A stretch of 64,000 nucleotides of DNA, taken from assembly GCA_002898535.1 (NCBI GenBank), contig BEHN01000016.1:1-64000 (forward strand), given 5' to 3'. Both the position numbers and the translations under genes were made by a program. Shown here piece after piece: positions 8,802 through 17,662 of this stretch. Source of the stretch: a bacterium HR11 (lineage in GTDB: Bacteria; Acidobacteriota; HRBIN11). How positions within the stretch are numbered: position 1 is the stretch's first letter; every line of letters begins with the position of its first letter. The notes under the pieces are model-generated. The model made no database searches, was not told the DNA's origin, and saw nothing but the letters and a program-made list of their open reading frames with translations.

Positions 8802-10109
8802 CTAACACCGAGCCCGCAGGAGGCCCCGCTCGTAGGCCGCCCGTTCCAACTCCTCCCGGAAGGCCGGATGGGCGATGGCGATGAGGGCCTCGGCCCGCTG
8901 ACGGAGGTTCTTCCCAAAGAGGTAGGCCACGCCATACTCGGTCACGACGTAGTGCACGTCCGCTCGGGTCGTCACGACGCCGGCCCCGGGTTTCAAAAGG
9001 GGCACGATACGGGAGATGGTGCCCCCCTTGGCCGTCGACGGCAGGGCGATGATGGGCTTCCCGCCCCGGGCGGCGGCGGCCCCCCGGATGAAGTCGACCT
9101 GACCCCCGAAGCCACTGTAAATGTAAGTTCCTAATGAATCGGCACACACCTGACCCGTGAGGTCGACCTCGAGGGCCGAATTGATGGCGACCATCCGGTC
9201 GTTCCGGGCGATGATGAAGGGGTCGTTCGTGTAATCACAGGGGTGGAACTCAAAGACGGGATTGTTGTGGACGTAAGCGTACATCGCCTGGGAGCTCAGG
9301 ATGAAAGAGGCGACGACCTTCCCGGTATGGAGCGTCTTGCGGGCGCCCGTGATGACGCCCGCCTCCAGGAGTTCCATGATCCCGTCGGAGACCATCTCCG
9401 AGTGCACGCCGAGGTCCCGGTGGTCCTTCAAGTGCGCCAGGACGGCGTCGGGGATCCCGCCGATGCCCACCTGGAGGGTGTCGCCGTCGTCCACAAGCTC
9501 TGCCACGTAGCGGCCGATGCGAAGCTCCACGTCCGTCGCCGGTCGGCGTTCCAACTCGGGCAGAAGCTCGTCGACCTCCACGAGGACGCTGACCCGAGAC
9601 ACGTGAATGAAGACGTCCCCCAGCGTCCGGGGCATCCGGGGATTCACCTGAGCGACGACGAACCGGGCGCACTCGGCCGCCGCCTTCGTCATCAGGCATT
9701 CGACCCCGTAGCTCAGAAATCCGTGCTCATCCGGCGGCGACGTGTGGATGAGGGCCACGTCGATGGGAATCTGGCCGGACTTGAAGAGTCGCGGAATCTG
9801 ATGGAGGTGGATGGGGATGTAGTCGGCCCGACCGCTATTGACGGCCTCCCGGTCGGCGCTCCCGACGAAGAAGGTGTTGAGACGAAAATGCTCCTCCATG
9901 CCCGGTCGGGACAGGGGATTCTCTCCAAAGATGGGTCCGTGGATGAGCTCCACGTCGTGGAGTTCCGAGGCCCGCGTCGCCAACGCCCGCAGGAGCGCAA
10001 AGGGTGCCGCCCCGTTGCCGGCTACGTAAACCCGATGGCCGCTCTGGACGAGGGCCACGGCCTCTTCCGCAGACCGAAGCCGACTCCGGTAGATCGAGGC
10101 CCAGCTCAT
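8802..10109 (-). CDS. acetyl-CoA hydrolase/transferase family protein (4-hydroxybutyrate CoA-transferase-like)
   Basis: This 435-residue class I CoA-transferase-fold enzyme moves CoA between acyl-CoA and a carboxylic acid, or hydrolyses acyl-CoA. Family landmarks are GNGAAPFALLRAL at the N-terminus, HTSPPDEHGFLSYG, the glycine-rich GIGGIPDAVLAHL, and NSALEVDLTGQV, in which the glutamate near residue 312 is the expected catalytic residue. A CoA-binding YSGFGGQVDFIRGA follows. The start codon overlaps the stop of alanine dehydrogenase (ATGA), so the two are translationally coupled. Together with malic enzyme downstream this suggests a small operon for pyruvate and acyl-CoA/organic acid metabolism. 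The exact acyl substrate is not readable. Confidence 0.88.
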   Translation of the reverse strand: MSWASIYRSRLRSAEEAVALVQSGHRVYVAGNGAAPFALLRALATRASELHDVELIHGPIFGENPLSRPGMEEHFRLNTFFVGSADREAVNSGRADYIPIHLHQIPRLFKSGQIPIDVALIHTSPPDEHGFLSYGVECLMTKAAAECARFVVAQVNPRMPRTLGDVFIHVSRVSVLVEVDELLPELERRPATDVELRIGRYVAELVDDGDTLQVGIGGIPDAVLAHLKDHRDLGVHSEMVSDGIMELLEAGVITGARKTLHTGKVVASFILSSQAMYAYVHNNPVFEFHPCDYTNDPFIIARNDRMVAINSALEVDLTGQVCADSLGTYIYSGFGGQVDFIRGAAAARGGKPIIALPSTAKGGTISRIVPLLKPGAGVVTTRADVHYVVTEYGVAYLFGKNLRQRAEALIAIAHPAFREELERAAYERGLLRARC

Positions 10110-11245
10110 CCTTCCAGCTCCAAGAGTCGTTCCAGTCGGTCGGTCGGCACGTTCGGCGGCGGCTCGACGGGTCCCACGAAGACGCCCTGGTACACGTAGA
10201 CACCCCGGCGCAGGTCGAAGGACGCCCGTAGAGCCTCCTCCAACGGTCTCTGGACCAGTTCCCGAAGATACGGTAGGAGCGCCGTCGTCAGGGCGTAGCT
10301 CGCCGTCCGGGGGACATAGGCCGGCACGTTGGGGACGCAGAAGTGGATCACGCCATGGACCTGATAGACGTGCTCGAAGCCCGGCGTCAGCCGGGACGTC
10401 TCGACGGCCCCGCCCTGGTCGATAGAAAAATCGAGGATCACAGCCCCCGGCTTCATCCGACGGACCATGGCCTCGGTCACGATGACAGGCGCCCGGGCCC
10501 CCGGCTCGAGGACGGCCGTGATGAGAATATCGGCAAAGGGAATCATCTTCGCGAGGTAATGCTGGGAGATGAGGACCGTCACGACCCCGCCATGACTCAG
10601 TTGATACAGCCGCTCGAGCTTCTGGAAGTCCTTGTCCATCACGTACACGTTGGCCCCGACCCGATGAAACAGCAGGGCCGCCGTCGACCCCAGATTCCCG
10701 GCCCCGATGATGACGACTTCCGCCGGGGGAATCCCCGGCAGGCCCGGGATGAGAATCCCCCGGCCCCCCGGGACTCCGGCCTCCAGAAGGCGGGCCGCAA
10801 TTTGATAGGCCATGAGGCCGGCGATGCGGCTCATGGGCTTCAAGACTGGAAGGTCCCCCTCGGGCGTCTGGATGACCTCGTAGCCGATGGCCGTGACCCG
10901 CCGGGCGGCCAGCACTTCTAAGAAATCCGTCGGCGCCACGGCCAGGTGGAGAAAGGCCAGCAGGGCCTGCCCCTCTCGAAACAGGTCGTACTCGCCCGCT
11001 TGCGGACGGGCGACCCGCACGACGAGGTCCGACCGCTGATAGACCTCTGTCCGGTCATATACGACGTGGGCCCCCGCCTGCCGATACTCGTCGTCGCTGA
11101 AGCCGGCCATCCGACCGGCCCCCGACTCGACGAGGACGGTCGCCCCCAGGGCCGTCAGCTCCCGGACGCCCGCCGGCGTCAGGACGACCCGCCGCTCGGT
11201 CATCCGGCCCTCATCGAACTCCCGCGGCACGCCGACCGAGACCAT
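10106..11245 (-). CDS. ald: alanine dehydrogenase
   Basis: NAD-dependent interconversion of L-alanine with pyruvate and ammonia in the cytoplasm. The 379-residue length fits the family. The N-terminus has VGVPREFDEGRMTERRVVLTP followed by GATVLVESGAG. The substrate-site lysine and histidine regions are present (LAFLHLA, and PVLKPMSRIAG). The Rossmann motif is VVIIGAGNLGSTAALLF, and the C-terminal part contains FCVPNVPAYVPRTAS. It is first in an operon with the CoA transferase (4-base overlap) and then malic enzyme, all of which feed or drain pyruvate. The start at 11245 gives the conserved N-terminus. Confidence 0.93.
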   Translation of the reverse strand: MVSVGVPREFDEGRMTERRVVLTPAGVRELTALGATVLVESGAGRMAGFSDDEYRQAGAHVVYDRTEVYQRSDLVVRVARPQAGEYDLFREGQALLAFLHLAVAPTDFLEVLAARRVTAIGYEVIQTPEGDLPVLKPMSRIAGLMAYQIAARLLEAGVPGGRGILIPGLPGIPPAEVVIIGAGNLGSTAALLFHRVGANVYVMDKDFQKLERLYQLSHGGVVTVLISQHYLAKMIPFADILITAVLEPGARAPVIVTEAMVRRMKPGAVILDFSIDQGGAVETSRLTPGFEHVYQVHGVIHFCVPNVPAYVPRTASYALTTALLPYLRELVQRPLEEALRASFDLRRGVYVYQGVFVGPVEPPPNVPTDRLERLLELEG

Positions 11246-11469
11246 GACCTCGGCCTCCCCCGCACCCCCCGAACAGAGTCGTTGAGCTCGTAAGCATGGC
11301 GCCTCATCGGCCTTTTCATGGGCCGCACCGCGCTGTCGACGGAGTGAAGGACTCCATACGATTTTACAGACTCCCAGACGGTGAGACGAGACCCGACACG
11401 GGTCATATGCCCATTAGAAGTGACGAGACGCCCGCATCACGGCTGGCTCTATCGGGAAGACACCGCCAT

Positions 11470-11550
11470 AACTGGCGGTTCTCTAAGATGACACCGGCAT
11501 GAAGACCGGTGTTCCGAGGATAGACGCCCGTCGCCCGACCGGCCCATCGG
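11470..11550 (-). repeat. dispersed repeat, copy B (conserved core only)
   Basis: In reverse orientation this carries the GACGGGCGTCTATCC-type core with its CCGGTGTTCC/GGAACACCGG arm, shared with copies at about 6260-6320 and 20960-21020. Two small hairpins flank it (ACCGCCA/TGGCGGT and ACACCGG/CCGGTGT). The remaining 11246-11660 gap shows no gene. Confidence 0.6.
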
Positions 11551-11660
11551 TCCTATGGTGGCAGAGCCGTCGTAAAAACAGATGATGGGTCAACACCCGT
11601 CGGGTTTGCATCTCGCGCCCGCATTCGGTATCTTGCGGCCTTTCAGGAGCAGAGCGGACC

Positions 11661-13112
11661 GTGTCTATGCCGCGAGAAAAAGCCGCATGGGGTCGTCTGC
11701 CTGGATACGAACGCAAGCCGCTCCCGGCCTTTCGGGGCTGGTGGGTCATGCTGGGGCCGGGCGTGGTGTGGCTGGCGTTGGCCCAGGGGAGCGGGGAGCT
11801 CATCTGGTGGCCCCGGCTGGTCGCCAAGTACGGGACGGCTTTTCTGTTTTTGCTCGTCCCGGCGTGTCTCCTGCAGTTCCCCCTGAACTACGCCATCGGC
11901 CGTTATACACTCCTGACCGGCGAGAGCATCTGGCAGGGCTTCATCCGGCTGAATCGGTGGTTTGCCTTAGGCCTGTGGCTTCTGATGACGGTCCAGTTCC
12001 TCTGGTTTGGGGCCTTCGTGACGGCCGGGAGCACGGGCCTGGCGGCCCTGATCGACTTTCCGGTCGGCTGGAGTCAACCGGCGAAGACCCTTTTCTGGTC
12101 GTGGCTGACCATCGGCGTCCTCTTTCCGGCCCTCTTGGTCAGCCCCGTCGCGTATCGGCTGATCGAGCGGCTCATGTGGCTCGTGGCGGTCGTGACCTTC
12201 GTGGGACTCCTGACGGCCTGTAGCCGGCCGGAGGTCCTCCGGTCTCTGCCCGAATTCCTACGGGGCCTGGTCTGGCCGGCCTTTCCGCCCTTTGCGTCTC
12301 TCCCCCGCCCGTGGGACCCGCGGGACGCCACGCCCCTGCTGACGGCCATCACCTTTGCCGGCCTGGGGGGCTTCTGGACCCTGTTTTACTCGTACTGGCT
12401 CCGGGAAAAGGGGGCCGGCATGGCGGCCCACATGGGCCACATCACGAGTCCGATCACCGGCCGACCGGAGGCCATCCCCCTGGGCGGGGCCGTGCCGGAA
12501 GAGCATGGGGCCACGAAAGTCCACTGGCGGGCCTGGCGGGCCTTTTTGTGCGCGGACAGCACCATCGGCATCGGGGGGAACATCCTGACGACGTTGATGA
12601 CGTGCTTTCTGGCCTTTGCCCTGCTCTACCCCAAGGGGCTGGTCCCCCAGGAATGGGAGCTGGTCGTGCATCAGATGCGCTTCTTTGAAGTCGTCTGGGG
12701 CCCCTGGGGCCGACTCCTCTTTGCCGTCGTGGCGGCCGGCTTTCTGTCGGACACGTGGCTGACGACGCTGGACGCCGTGAGCCGGGTCCACACGGACTTC
12801 GTCCTGAGTTACTTTCCGGGAGCCCGGCGGTGGCATCCCCGGACCTGGTACTACGGCATCGTCGTCGCCCTGACGGGGGTCACCGTCGTCACGATGCACT
12901 TTGCCAGTCCGGCGGCCCTCATCCTCCTCAGCGCCGTCCTGGGCTTCCTCGGGACGGTCATCTTCACGGGGGCCCTGCTGGTCTTGAATTATGCGTGGCT
13001 CCCCCGCTTCTTACCGGAGGCCGTCCGACCGCGTCCGGTCGGCGCCGTGGCGCTGTGCTTCTCTTGGTTAGCCTATCTGGCCCTCGCCAGCGTATACCTG
13101 AGCCTGCTCTGA
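11661..13112 (+). CDS. Nramp-superfamily-like membrane transporter
   Basis: This 483-residue polytopic protein has about 11-12 hydrophobic helices. The first helix contains GPGVVWLALAQGSGE followed by LIWWPRLVAKYG. This is the layout of TM1 in uncharacterised Nramp-related transporters, with GSGE replacing the metal-binding DPGN of true Nramp proteins. QFPLNYAIGRYTLLTGES follows in TM3. The cargo is therefore uncertain. GTG at 11661 is preferred over the ATG six bases on, because AGGAG at 11645 is spaced 11 bases from it. It is monocistronic and convergent with the nos operon end. Confidence 0.7.
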   Translation: MSMPREKAAWGRLPGYERKPLPAFRGWWVMLGPGVVWLALAQGSGELIWWPRLVAKYGTAFLFLLVPACLLQFPLNYAIGRYTLLTGESIWQGFIRLNRWFALGLWLLMTVQFLWFGAFVTAGSTGLAALIDFPVGWSQPAKTLFWSWLTIGVLFPALLVSPVAYRLIERLMWLVAVVTFVGLLTACSRPEVLRSLPEFLRGLVWPAFPPFASLPRPWDPRDATPLLTAITFAGLGGFWTLFYSYWLREKGAGMAAHMGHITSPITGRPEAIPLGGAVPEEHGATKVHWRAWRAFLCADSTIGIGGNILTTLMTCFLAFALLYPKGLVPQEWELVVHQMRFFEVVWGPWGRLLFAVVAAGFLSDTWLTTLDAVSRVHTDFVLSYFPGARRWHPRTWYYGIVVALTGVTVVTMHFASPAALILLSAVLGFLGTVIFTGALLVLNYAWLPRFLPEAVRPRPVGAVALCFSWLAYLALASVYLSLL

Positions 13113-13163
13113 CAGGTCCGCAACCCCGTAGCGACGCGGCGGCATGACAAGGCCCTGAAGGGA

Positions 13164-13190
13164 GGCGTGACGAAATCGTCTCGTCACGCC
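13164..13190. terminator. hairpin between convergent transcription units
   Basis: GGCGTGACGA pairs perfectly with TCGTCACGCC over ten base pairs with a seven-base loop. A second hairpin (TCCCGCC/GGCGGGA, 13200-13218) follows. The site sits between the convergent transporter and cupredoxin genes. There is no T-tract, so intrinsic termination is only probable. Confidence 0.45.
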
Positions 13191-13228
13191 ATCCCAACGT
13201 CCCGCCGGGACGGCGGGAATATCCCGTC

Positions 13229-13819
13229 TCAGGGCAGGCGGATGTCCAGGGTCTGGTTCGCCGAGACCTTCAGGGGCTGGGTGTGTTCCGTCTTCCGGGT
13301 CTCGTGCCATACGGCCAGCGTGTACTCCCCGGGCGGGACCGACAGGCTGTAGGTACCTTGGGCATCCGTCTTGGCAAAGTAGGGCGTCTCCAGGACGACG
13401 ACCCAGGCCTTCATCTCCTGATGAGTCGCGCATAGGATGAGTGCCCGACAGGGCTTCTTGAAGGTCACGCTGGCCTTCTGACCCGGCAGGAAGTACCCCA
13501 GGTTGAAGCGGTCGGCGCACGGCGTGGGGCTGAAGACGTTATGCCGGATGACCGCCTTTTCCGAGTTCAGGAATTCGACGGTCGTCCCGACGACGACGGG
13601 TAGGACGTGGGGGGTGAACGTCATCTCGACCTGGTCGATCACGGCCGGCTTCGACGGCGGCGGGACCGGCGTCGGATTTTTTGACGTCAAGTACACGACG
13701 GCATCGGCCAGGGGCTTCCCGTCTTTGTCGAGGACCCGGCCCTTCAGGTCGGCCCCTAAACCGACGGAGGCCAGGGCCAGGAGAAAGCACGTCATGGCTA
13801 CCAGGACTTTTCCGTTCAT
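13229..13819 (-). CDS. secreted amicyanin-like cupredoxin with carboxypeptidase-regulatory-like domain
   Basis: This 196-residue periplasmic copper protein has a signal peptide ending near VGLGADLKG. A short CarboxypepD_reg-like segment (GRVLDKDGKPLADAVVYL) leads into a beta-sandwich with type-1 copper ligands: His in RHNVFSP, then CATHQEM, which gives C-x2-H-x2-M as in amicyanin. The protein ends with a second regulatory-like strand set (GTYSLSVPPGEYTLAVW). It is last in the nos operon direction, separated from nosL by a palindromic repeat. Paralogues are encoded at 27842, 29359 and 34847. A role as electron carrier to NosZ or in copper supply is plausible but inferred. Confidence 0.8.
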   Translation of the reverse strand: MNGKVLVAMTCFLLALASVGLGADLKGRVLDKDGKPLADAVVYLTSKNPTPVPPPSKPAVIDQVEMTFTPHVLPVVVGTTVEFLNSEKAVIRHNVFSPTPCADRFNLGYFLPGQKASVTFKKPCRALILCATHQEMKAWVVVLETPYFAKTDAQGTYSLSVPPGEYTLAVWHETRKTEHTQPLKVSANQTLDIRLP

Positions 13820-13848
13820 CGGAGACCTCCCTTACAAGGGATCTCATA

Positions 13849-13945
13849 AATCCGACCATCGACCATAGACCGGCTTGGGCCCAGGGGGTCTAAGGTCTGT
13901 GGTCCATGGTCTATGGTCTGTGGTCTATGGTCCATGGTCTGCGGT
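13849..13945. repeat. palindromic repeat of GACCATA-type units, copy 1
   Basis: Begins ATAAATCCGACCAT, then ACCATAGACCGG, CTTGGGCCCAGGGGG and a run of GGTCTATGGTC/GGTCTGTGGTC units, the reverse complement of the left arm. A near-identical copy sits at 58746-58833. The right part runs into the 3' end of nosL and encodes its last residues. Confidence 0.8.
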
Positions 13946-14395
13946 CCTGATGAGGTCTTCCCATCGGACGGGCCGGTCTGAGCCGTCCGACCCGGGCGGC
14001 GTTCGGAAGGCCCGCCAGGGTCCGCCCATGGGACCCTGCCAGCGGTCGCTCCGGAGGTACCAGGCCTCCTGGACGGGCGTCCAGCGGCCTGTCTCGTCCA
14101 TGACCCAAGCGCCGACGACGTGGGCGGCCTCTCGCCGGTAAGACCGGACCAGGCACACGATGTCATCGAACTTCCGGACCGTCCCGTCGTGCAGGCGGTA
14201 CTGGCCGGCAAACCGAGGGTCCGTGATGAGCATCCGGCAGTGGTCGCAGGTCTCAGCCCCCCACTGGATGTCGACCGGACCCGAGGGTGCTTGGCAGCCG
14301 ACGCCCCCGGCGACGAGGACGACGGCAGTCAGGAGGAGGCCCCACCCCGACTTCGAGATGGGGGATGCAGATCGTGGGATCGGGCCAGGCGTCAT
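13925..14395 (-). CDS. nosL: NosL-like copper lipoprotein
   Basis: This 156-residue lipoprotein has a hydrophobic signal (LLLTAVVLVAGGVGC) whose lipobox cysteine is near residue 34. The mature part carries CDHCRMLITDPRFAGQ, the conserved copper(I)-binding C-x2-C-x-M region of NosL, and FDDIVCLVRSYR. NosL delivers copper for assembly of the CuZ centre of N2O reductase. It follows nosY on the same strand. Its last few residues (TADHGP) come from the GACCATA-type repeat, suggesting that the repeat replaced the native 3' end. Confidence 0.9.
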   Translation of the reverse strand: MTPGPIPRSASPISKSGWGLLLTAVVLVAGGVGCQAPSGPVDIQWGAETCDHCRMLITDPRFAGQYRLHDGTVRKFDDIVCLVRSYRREAAHVVGAWVMDETGRWTPVQEAWYLRSDRWQGPMGGPWRAFRTPPGSDGSDRPVRWEDLIRTADHGP

Positions 14396-14429
14396 AGACC
14401 ATCTCCGGTCGTCACGTCATTCCGTCATC

Positions 14430-15296
14430 TCATGTCTCGGCTCCCGAGACTTCAGCCGAGGGCTTGAGGTGCCAGGCCGGTCGATCGCCGAACCCGAAGC
14501 CGACCCGGCCGAAGAACCAGGCCGTCCCGGTCCATGCAAGCAGGCTTCCCGTCAGGAGGAGCCGTAGGCCCGAAAGCCCGAGGCGGGCCAGGGCCCACCC
14601 CACGGTCGGTCCCAGGATGTCGAGCCGGTCGGTCAGCGTCGAAAGGGCCAGGACCCGAAAGCTCTGGACCGGGTTCAGCGCCGTCAGGAAAAAGAGAGTC
14701 GGGGCTGACAGCCGTAGAAACAGGGCCGCCGTCAGGAGGACCAGGTCCGAGACGAGCAGGAACATCAGGCCGAGGCCCAGGGCCGCGCCGGTCGCCCGAG
14801 CCTGGGTCGGCGACCACGCCGAGATGGCCATCCCGAGGCCCAGGGACAGGAGCGTCAAGCCCAGGCCGGCGACCGTGAACAGGCCATACATCCCCACGCT
14901 CCCACCGCCGTGCCGCAGGAAAGCCAGGGCCGTGACGCCCTGACCGACCAGGAACAGGCCGGCCAGGAGGCCGAACCGACCCAAGGCCTTCCCCCAGAAG
15001 ACCTCGGAGGGCTCGACCGGCTGGGTCAGCAGATAGGCCAGGCGACCGGTCTCCCGTTCGGGGGCGATGGCCTGGGCACCGGCCAGGAGGCCGAGCCAGG
15101 GGAGGCCGAAAGCCAAGAGTTGGAAGTAGGCGATGGCCACTCGGTGAGGACCGAACCACCCGACGGGGAACAGACGGGCATTCCACAGGAGCAGGCCCAG
15201 GCCAAACAGGACGGCGTACCCGACCGGAACCCATCGCTGACGAAGAAGCTGGCAGGCTTCCTTCCAGGCGATCCACCGGAGCACCGTCCACCGCAT
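14430..15296 (-). CDS. nosY: NosY-like ABC transporter permease
   Basis: This 288-residue integral membrane protein has six predicted helices, starting with RWVPVGYAVLFGLGLLLWN and including LLAFGLPWLGLLAGAQAIAPERETG, the ABC-2/NosY-type helix with its conserved E-R-E-x-G turn after helix 2. It forms the membrane part of the NosFY transporter that, with NosD, supports CuZ maturation of N2O reductase. It begins four bases after the nosF stop, so the two are co-translated. The assignment to NosY rather than another ABC-2 permease rests on the nosD-F-Y-L context. Confidence 0.88.
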   Translation of the reverse strand: MRWTVLRWIAWKEACQLLRQRWVPVGYAVLFGLGLLLWNARLFPVGWFGPHRVAIAYFQLLAFGLPWLGLLAGAQAIAPERETGRLAYLLTQPVEPSEVFWGKALGRFGLLAGLFLVGQGVTALAFLRHGGGSVGMYGLFTVAGLGLTLLSLGLGMAISAWSPTQARATGAALGLGLMFLLVSDLVLLTAALFLRLSAPTLFFLTALNPVQSFRVLALSTLTDRLDILGPTVGWALARLGLSGLRLLLTGSLLAWTGTAWFFGRVGFGFGDRPAWHLKPSAEVSGAET

Positions 15297-15299
15297 GGC

Positions 15300-16181
15300 T
15301 CACGCCTCCCCTTCTTGGTCGGACATCCAGTCGATCCGGATCACGGCGTTCCCGCCGGCCTGCAGGGTCTGGACCGCTTCCCATCGACTCGCCCACGGTC
15401 CCCGCAGGACGACGCACGTCGAATCCCCGAAGCCGTCGGGAGCGAGGCGCAGGACCTGCCAGTCTGGAGGCAGATGCCGGACCCAATCTTCGTCGGGCCG
15501 CCGGAGGACCCAGGCTTTCAGACGAACCCACCGGGGCTCGAAGGCCTCCGAGGCCAGGCGTCCGTCTTCCAGCCATAGAGTCCGGTCTGCTTCCACGATG
15601 TCGTCCTCCAACCGGTGGGTCGTCATCAGGACCGTGACGCCCTGGGCCTGCTTTTGCCGCAGGACTTCCCGAAGCAGGTCCCGCGTGGTCCGGTCTATGT
15701 GGGCCGTCGGCTCGTCTAAGACCAAGACCGGCGGGTCACCCAGCAGGGCCAGGGCCAGGGAAACTCGCTGGAGCCATCCGCCCGACAGCGTCCCCGGATA
15801 AGCCTCGAGGTAAGCCGAGACGCCAAAGGCCTGGACGGCCTCCGCGAGGCCGGCCGGACTCAAGCCCCGCAGGGCGGCCAACAGCCGGAAGTGCTCCCCG
15901 ACGGTCATCTCGGGGAACAGGGCCGGCGCCTGAGGCACGTAGCCGACCCGGGCCATCGCCGCTCGGTGGTCCCGGTGCACGTCGTGACCCCCGATGCGGG
16001 CGGTCCCCTCCATCGGGACGAGGCCTAAGATAGCCCGGAGCAAAGAGGTCTTCCCGGCTCCGTTGGGTCCCCCGATGACGACGGTCTCGCCGGGTCGGAC
16101 CTTCAGGTTGACGTCCCGAAGGACGACCCGACCACCTAAGACGACACGCCGAATCTCCGCCTCGACGATGAATGCCCTCAT
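15300..16181 (-). CDS. nosF: NosF-like ABC transporter ATPase
   Basis: This 293-residue ATP-binding subunit has Walker A GPNGAGKTS near residue 40, Q-loop VPQAPALFPEMT, signature LSGGWLQRVSLA, Walker B VLVLDEPTAHID and the H-loop histidine in MTTHRLED. An extra C-terminal 80 residues follow, as in many NosF proteins. The start at 16181 (MRAFIVEAEI) is supported by an AGAGG site; the longer frame starts inside the gap after nosD. It works with NosY and NosD in maturation of the copper centre of N2O reductase. Confidence 0.9.
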   Translation of the reverse strand: MRAFIVEAEIRRVVLGGRVVLRDVNLKVRPGETVVIGGPNGAGKTSLLRAILGLVPMEGTARIGGHDVHRDHRAAMARVGYVPQAPALFPEMTVGEHFRLLAALRGLSPAGLAEAVQAFGVSAYLEAYPGTLSGGWLQRVSLALALLGDPPVLVLDEPTAHIDRTTRDLLREVLRQKQAQGVTVLMTTHRLEDDIVEADRTLWLEDGRLASEAFEPRWVRLKAWVLRRPDEDWVRHLPPDWQVLRLAPDGFGDSTCVVLRGPWASRWEAVQTLQAGGNAVIRIDWMSDQEGEA

Positions 16182-16267
16182 ATTCGTAACCCTCTTTAGG
16201 ACAGTAGGGCAATGAGGCAGTAAGGGAAATAGGTCCAAGAGTTTCTGCCGCCGCATCCCTTACTACC

Positions 16268-17662
16268 TCATGGCCTTACGGCCTTTATCAACAGGCCGCC
16301 CAGGAGGACCAGGGCCAGGCCGCCCAGGCCCCAAACGACCGGCCCGTCGCCCTCCTGCGGAAAGACGGGCCGGAACGTCGCCGGCAGGTCCGTCAGGGGT
16401 CGGGGATCCTCGATACGGGGCCGGGTCGGAAACACCGGCAGGAGCCGACCGACCCCCTCGAGGACCAGACCCGCCGGACTCCAGGCCAGGAGACGAAGCT
16501 GGGGGTAGCGGTCCGTGAGCCGGTCCAGCACGGCCTCCGCCCGGTACGGTACGTCGCCGACGCCGTCCCCCTGGAGGTCGTAGCCGACGTAGTCGCTCCA
16601 GAAATTGCCCCGGCCGTCCCGGGTCCACTCGTTGCCTGTCAGGGTCCCGCCGCCGGGGATCTCGACGGACTGCAGATTCTCAACGATGAAGTTGTGAGCG
16701 ATTCGATTCTGCCGGACATTGGGCTGAAACACGAAGGCGACGACGTTCCACAGGAGCAGGTTCTCCCGGACCTCATTCCAGGCGTCCGTCCGGGCCGGGC
16801 TGTCGTCCCAGAAGATACCGGCCTTGTTCCAGACGATGCGATTGCGGAGGACCTCGATGTCGTCCGAATCCTTCAAGAGGATGCCGACGGCCGAGGGCCC
16901 GTCGTGCCGGGCGATGTCGTTTTCGACGAGGCGGACCCGTTCGGAGTACATGACGACGATGCCCGTCGAGTTGCGCTCGAACCGATTCTGCCGGACGTCG
17001 GCGTCCTGGGCGTACATGAAGTGGAGGCCATACCGGCTGTCCGTGACGGTATTGGCCTCGAAGCGATTGTTCCGGGAGAACCAGGCGATGACGTCCCGGG
17101 AATGGGCCACGACGTTCCCCCGGATGACGTTGTCGTGGGACCACCACAGGCGGATGCCGTCCCCCCGACGGCCCAGGGGGAGGTCCTTGCCGACGATGGT
17201 GTTGGCCGTGATCGCACTGTCATGTACGTTCTTCAAGTATATCCCGAAGAGGACGTCCTCCAGACGGTTCCCGACGATACGGACCCGCCGGGCATTTTCG
17301 ACCCGAACACCGGCGTCCTCGTCCGTTAAGGACTCTCCGCTCCCCCGGATGACGAAGCCCTCGAGGGTCACGTCGTCGGCCTGAATCCACACGACGGCCC
17401 CCCGACCGCCGGCCTCGAGGACGGGCCATCCCTCCCCGATGAGGCGAATGGACCGGTCGAGCCAGATCGGACCGGCGTACCGGCCGGCCGGCACGCGCAG
17501 GGTCCCCCCGGGCGGCGTCGCACGGATGCGGGCCTGGAGGTCTGCGGCTTCTGCGGACATACCGACGCTGAGGGCCACGATCCATCCCAGGCCCCACATA
17601 AGCCCATTGGGCTTTGTCGTGAATGACGGGACGGCACGACAGGAACCGATTCCTACCTTCAT
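16268..17662 (-). CDS. nosD: NosD-like periplasmic copper-processing protein
   Basis: This 464-residue exported protein is built from parallel beta-helix (CASH/PbH1) repeats: GIYLKNVHDSAITANTIVG, GLHFMYAQDADVRQN, and GIVVMYSERVRLVENDIA. A C-terminal membrane helix (GPVVWGLGGLALVLLGGLLIK) follows. NosD is required for maturation of the CuZ site of NosZ. The start overlaps the stop of the upstream membrane protein (ATGA). A signal peptide is seen from MWGLGWIVALSVGMSAEAA; this internal methionine could be the true start. The beta-helix covers most of the chain, as expected. Confidence 0.92.
   Translation of the reverse strand: MKVGIGSCRAVPSFTTKPNGLMWGLGWIVALSVGMSAEAADLQARIRATPPGGTLRVPAGRYAGPIWLDRSIRLIGEGWPVLEAGGRGAVVWIQADDVTLEGFVIRGSGESLTDEDAGVRVENARRVRIVGNRLEDVLFGIYLKNVHDSAITANTIVGKDLPLGRRGDGIRLWWSHDNVIRGNVVAHSRDVIAWFSRNNRFEANTVTDSRYGLHFMYAQDADVRQNRFERNSTGIVVMYSERVRLVENDIARHDGPSAVGILLKDSDDIEVLRNRIVWNKAGIFWDDSPARTDAWNEVRENLLLWNVVAFVFQPNVRQNRIAHNFIVENLQSVEIPGGGTLTGNEWTRDGRGNFWSDYVGYDLQGDGVGDVPYRAEAVLDRLTDRYPQLRLLAWSPAGLVLEGVGRLLPVFPTRPRIEDPRPLTDLPATFRPVFPQEGDGPVVWGLGGLALVLLGGLLIKAVRP

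Noticed and set aside
11661-13112. Assignment as a manganese or iron Nramp transporter (mntH)
   Set aside because: The DPGN and MPH metal motifs are not visible; only a superfamily-level call is supported.
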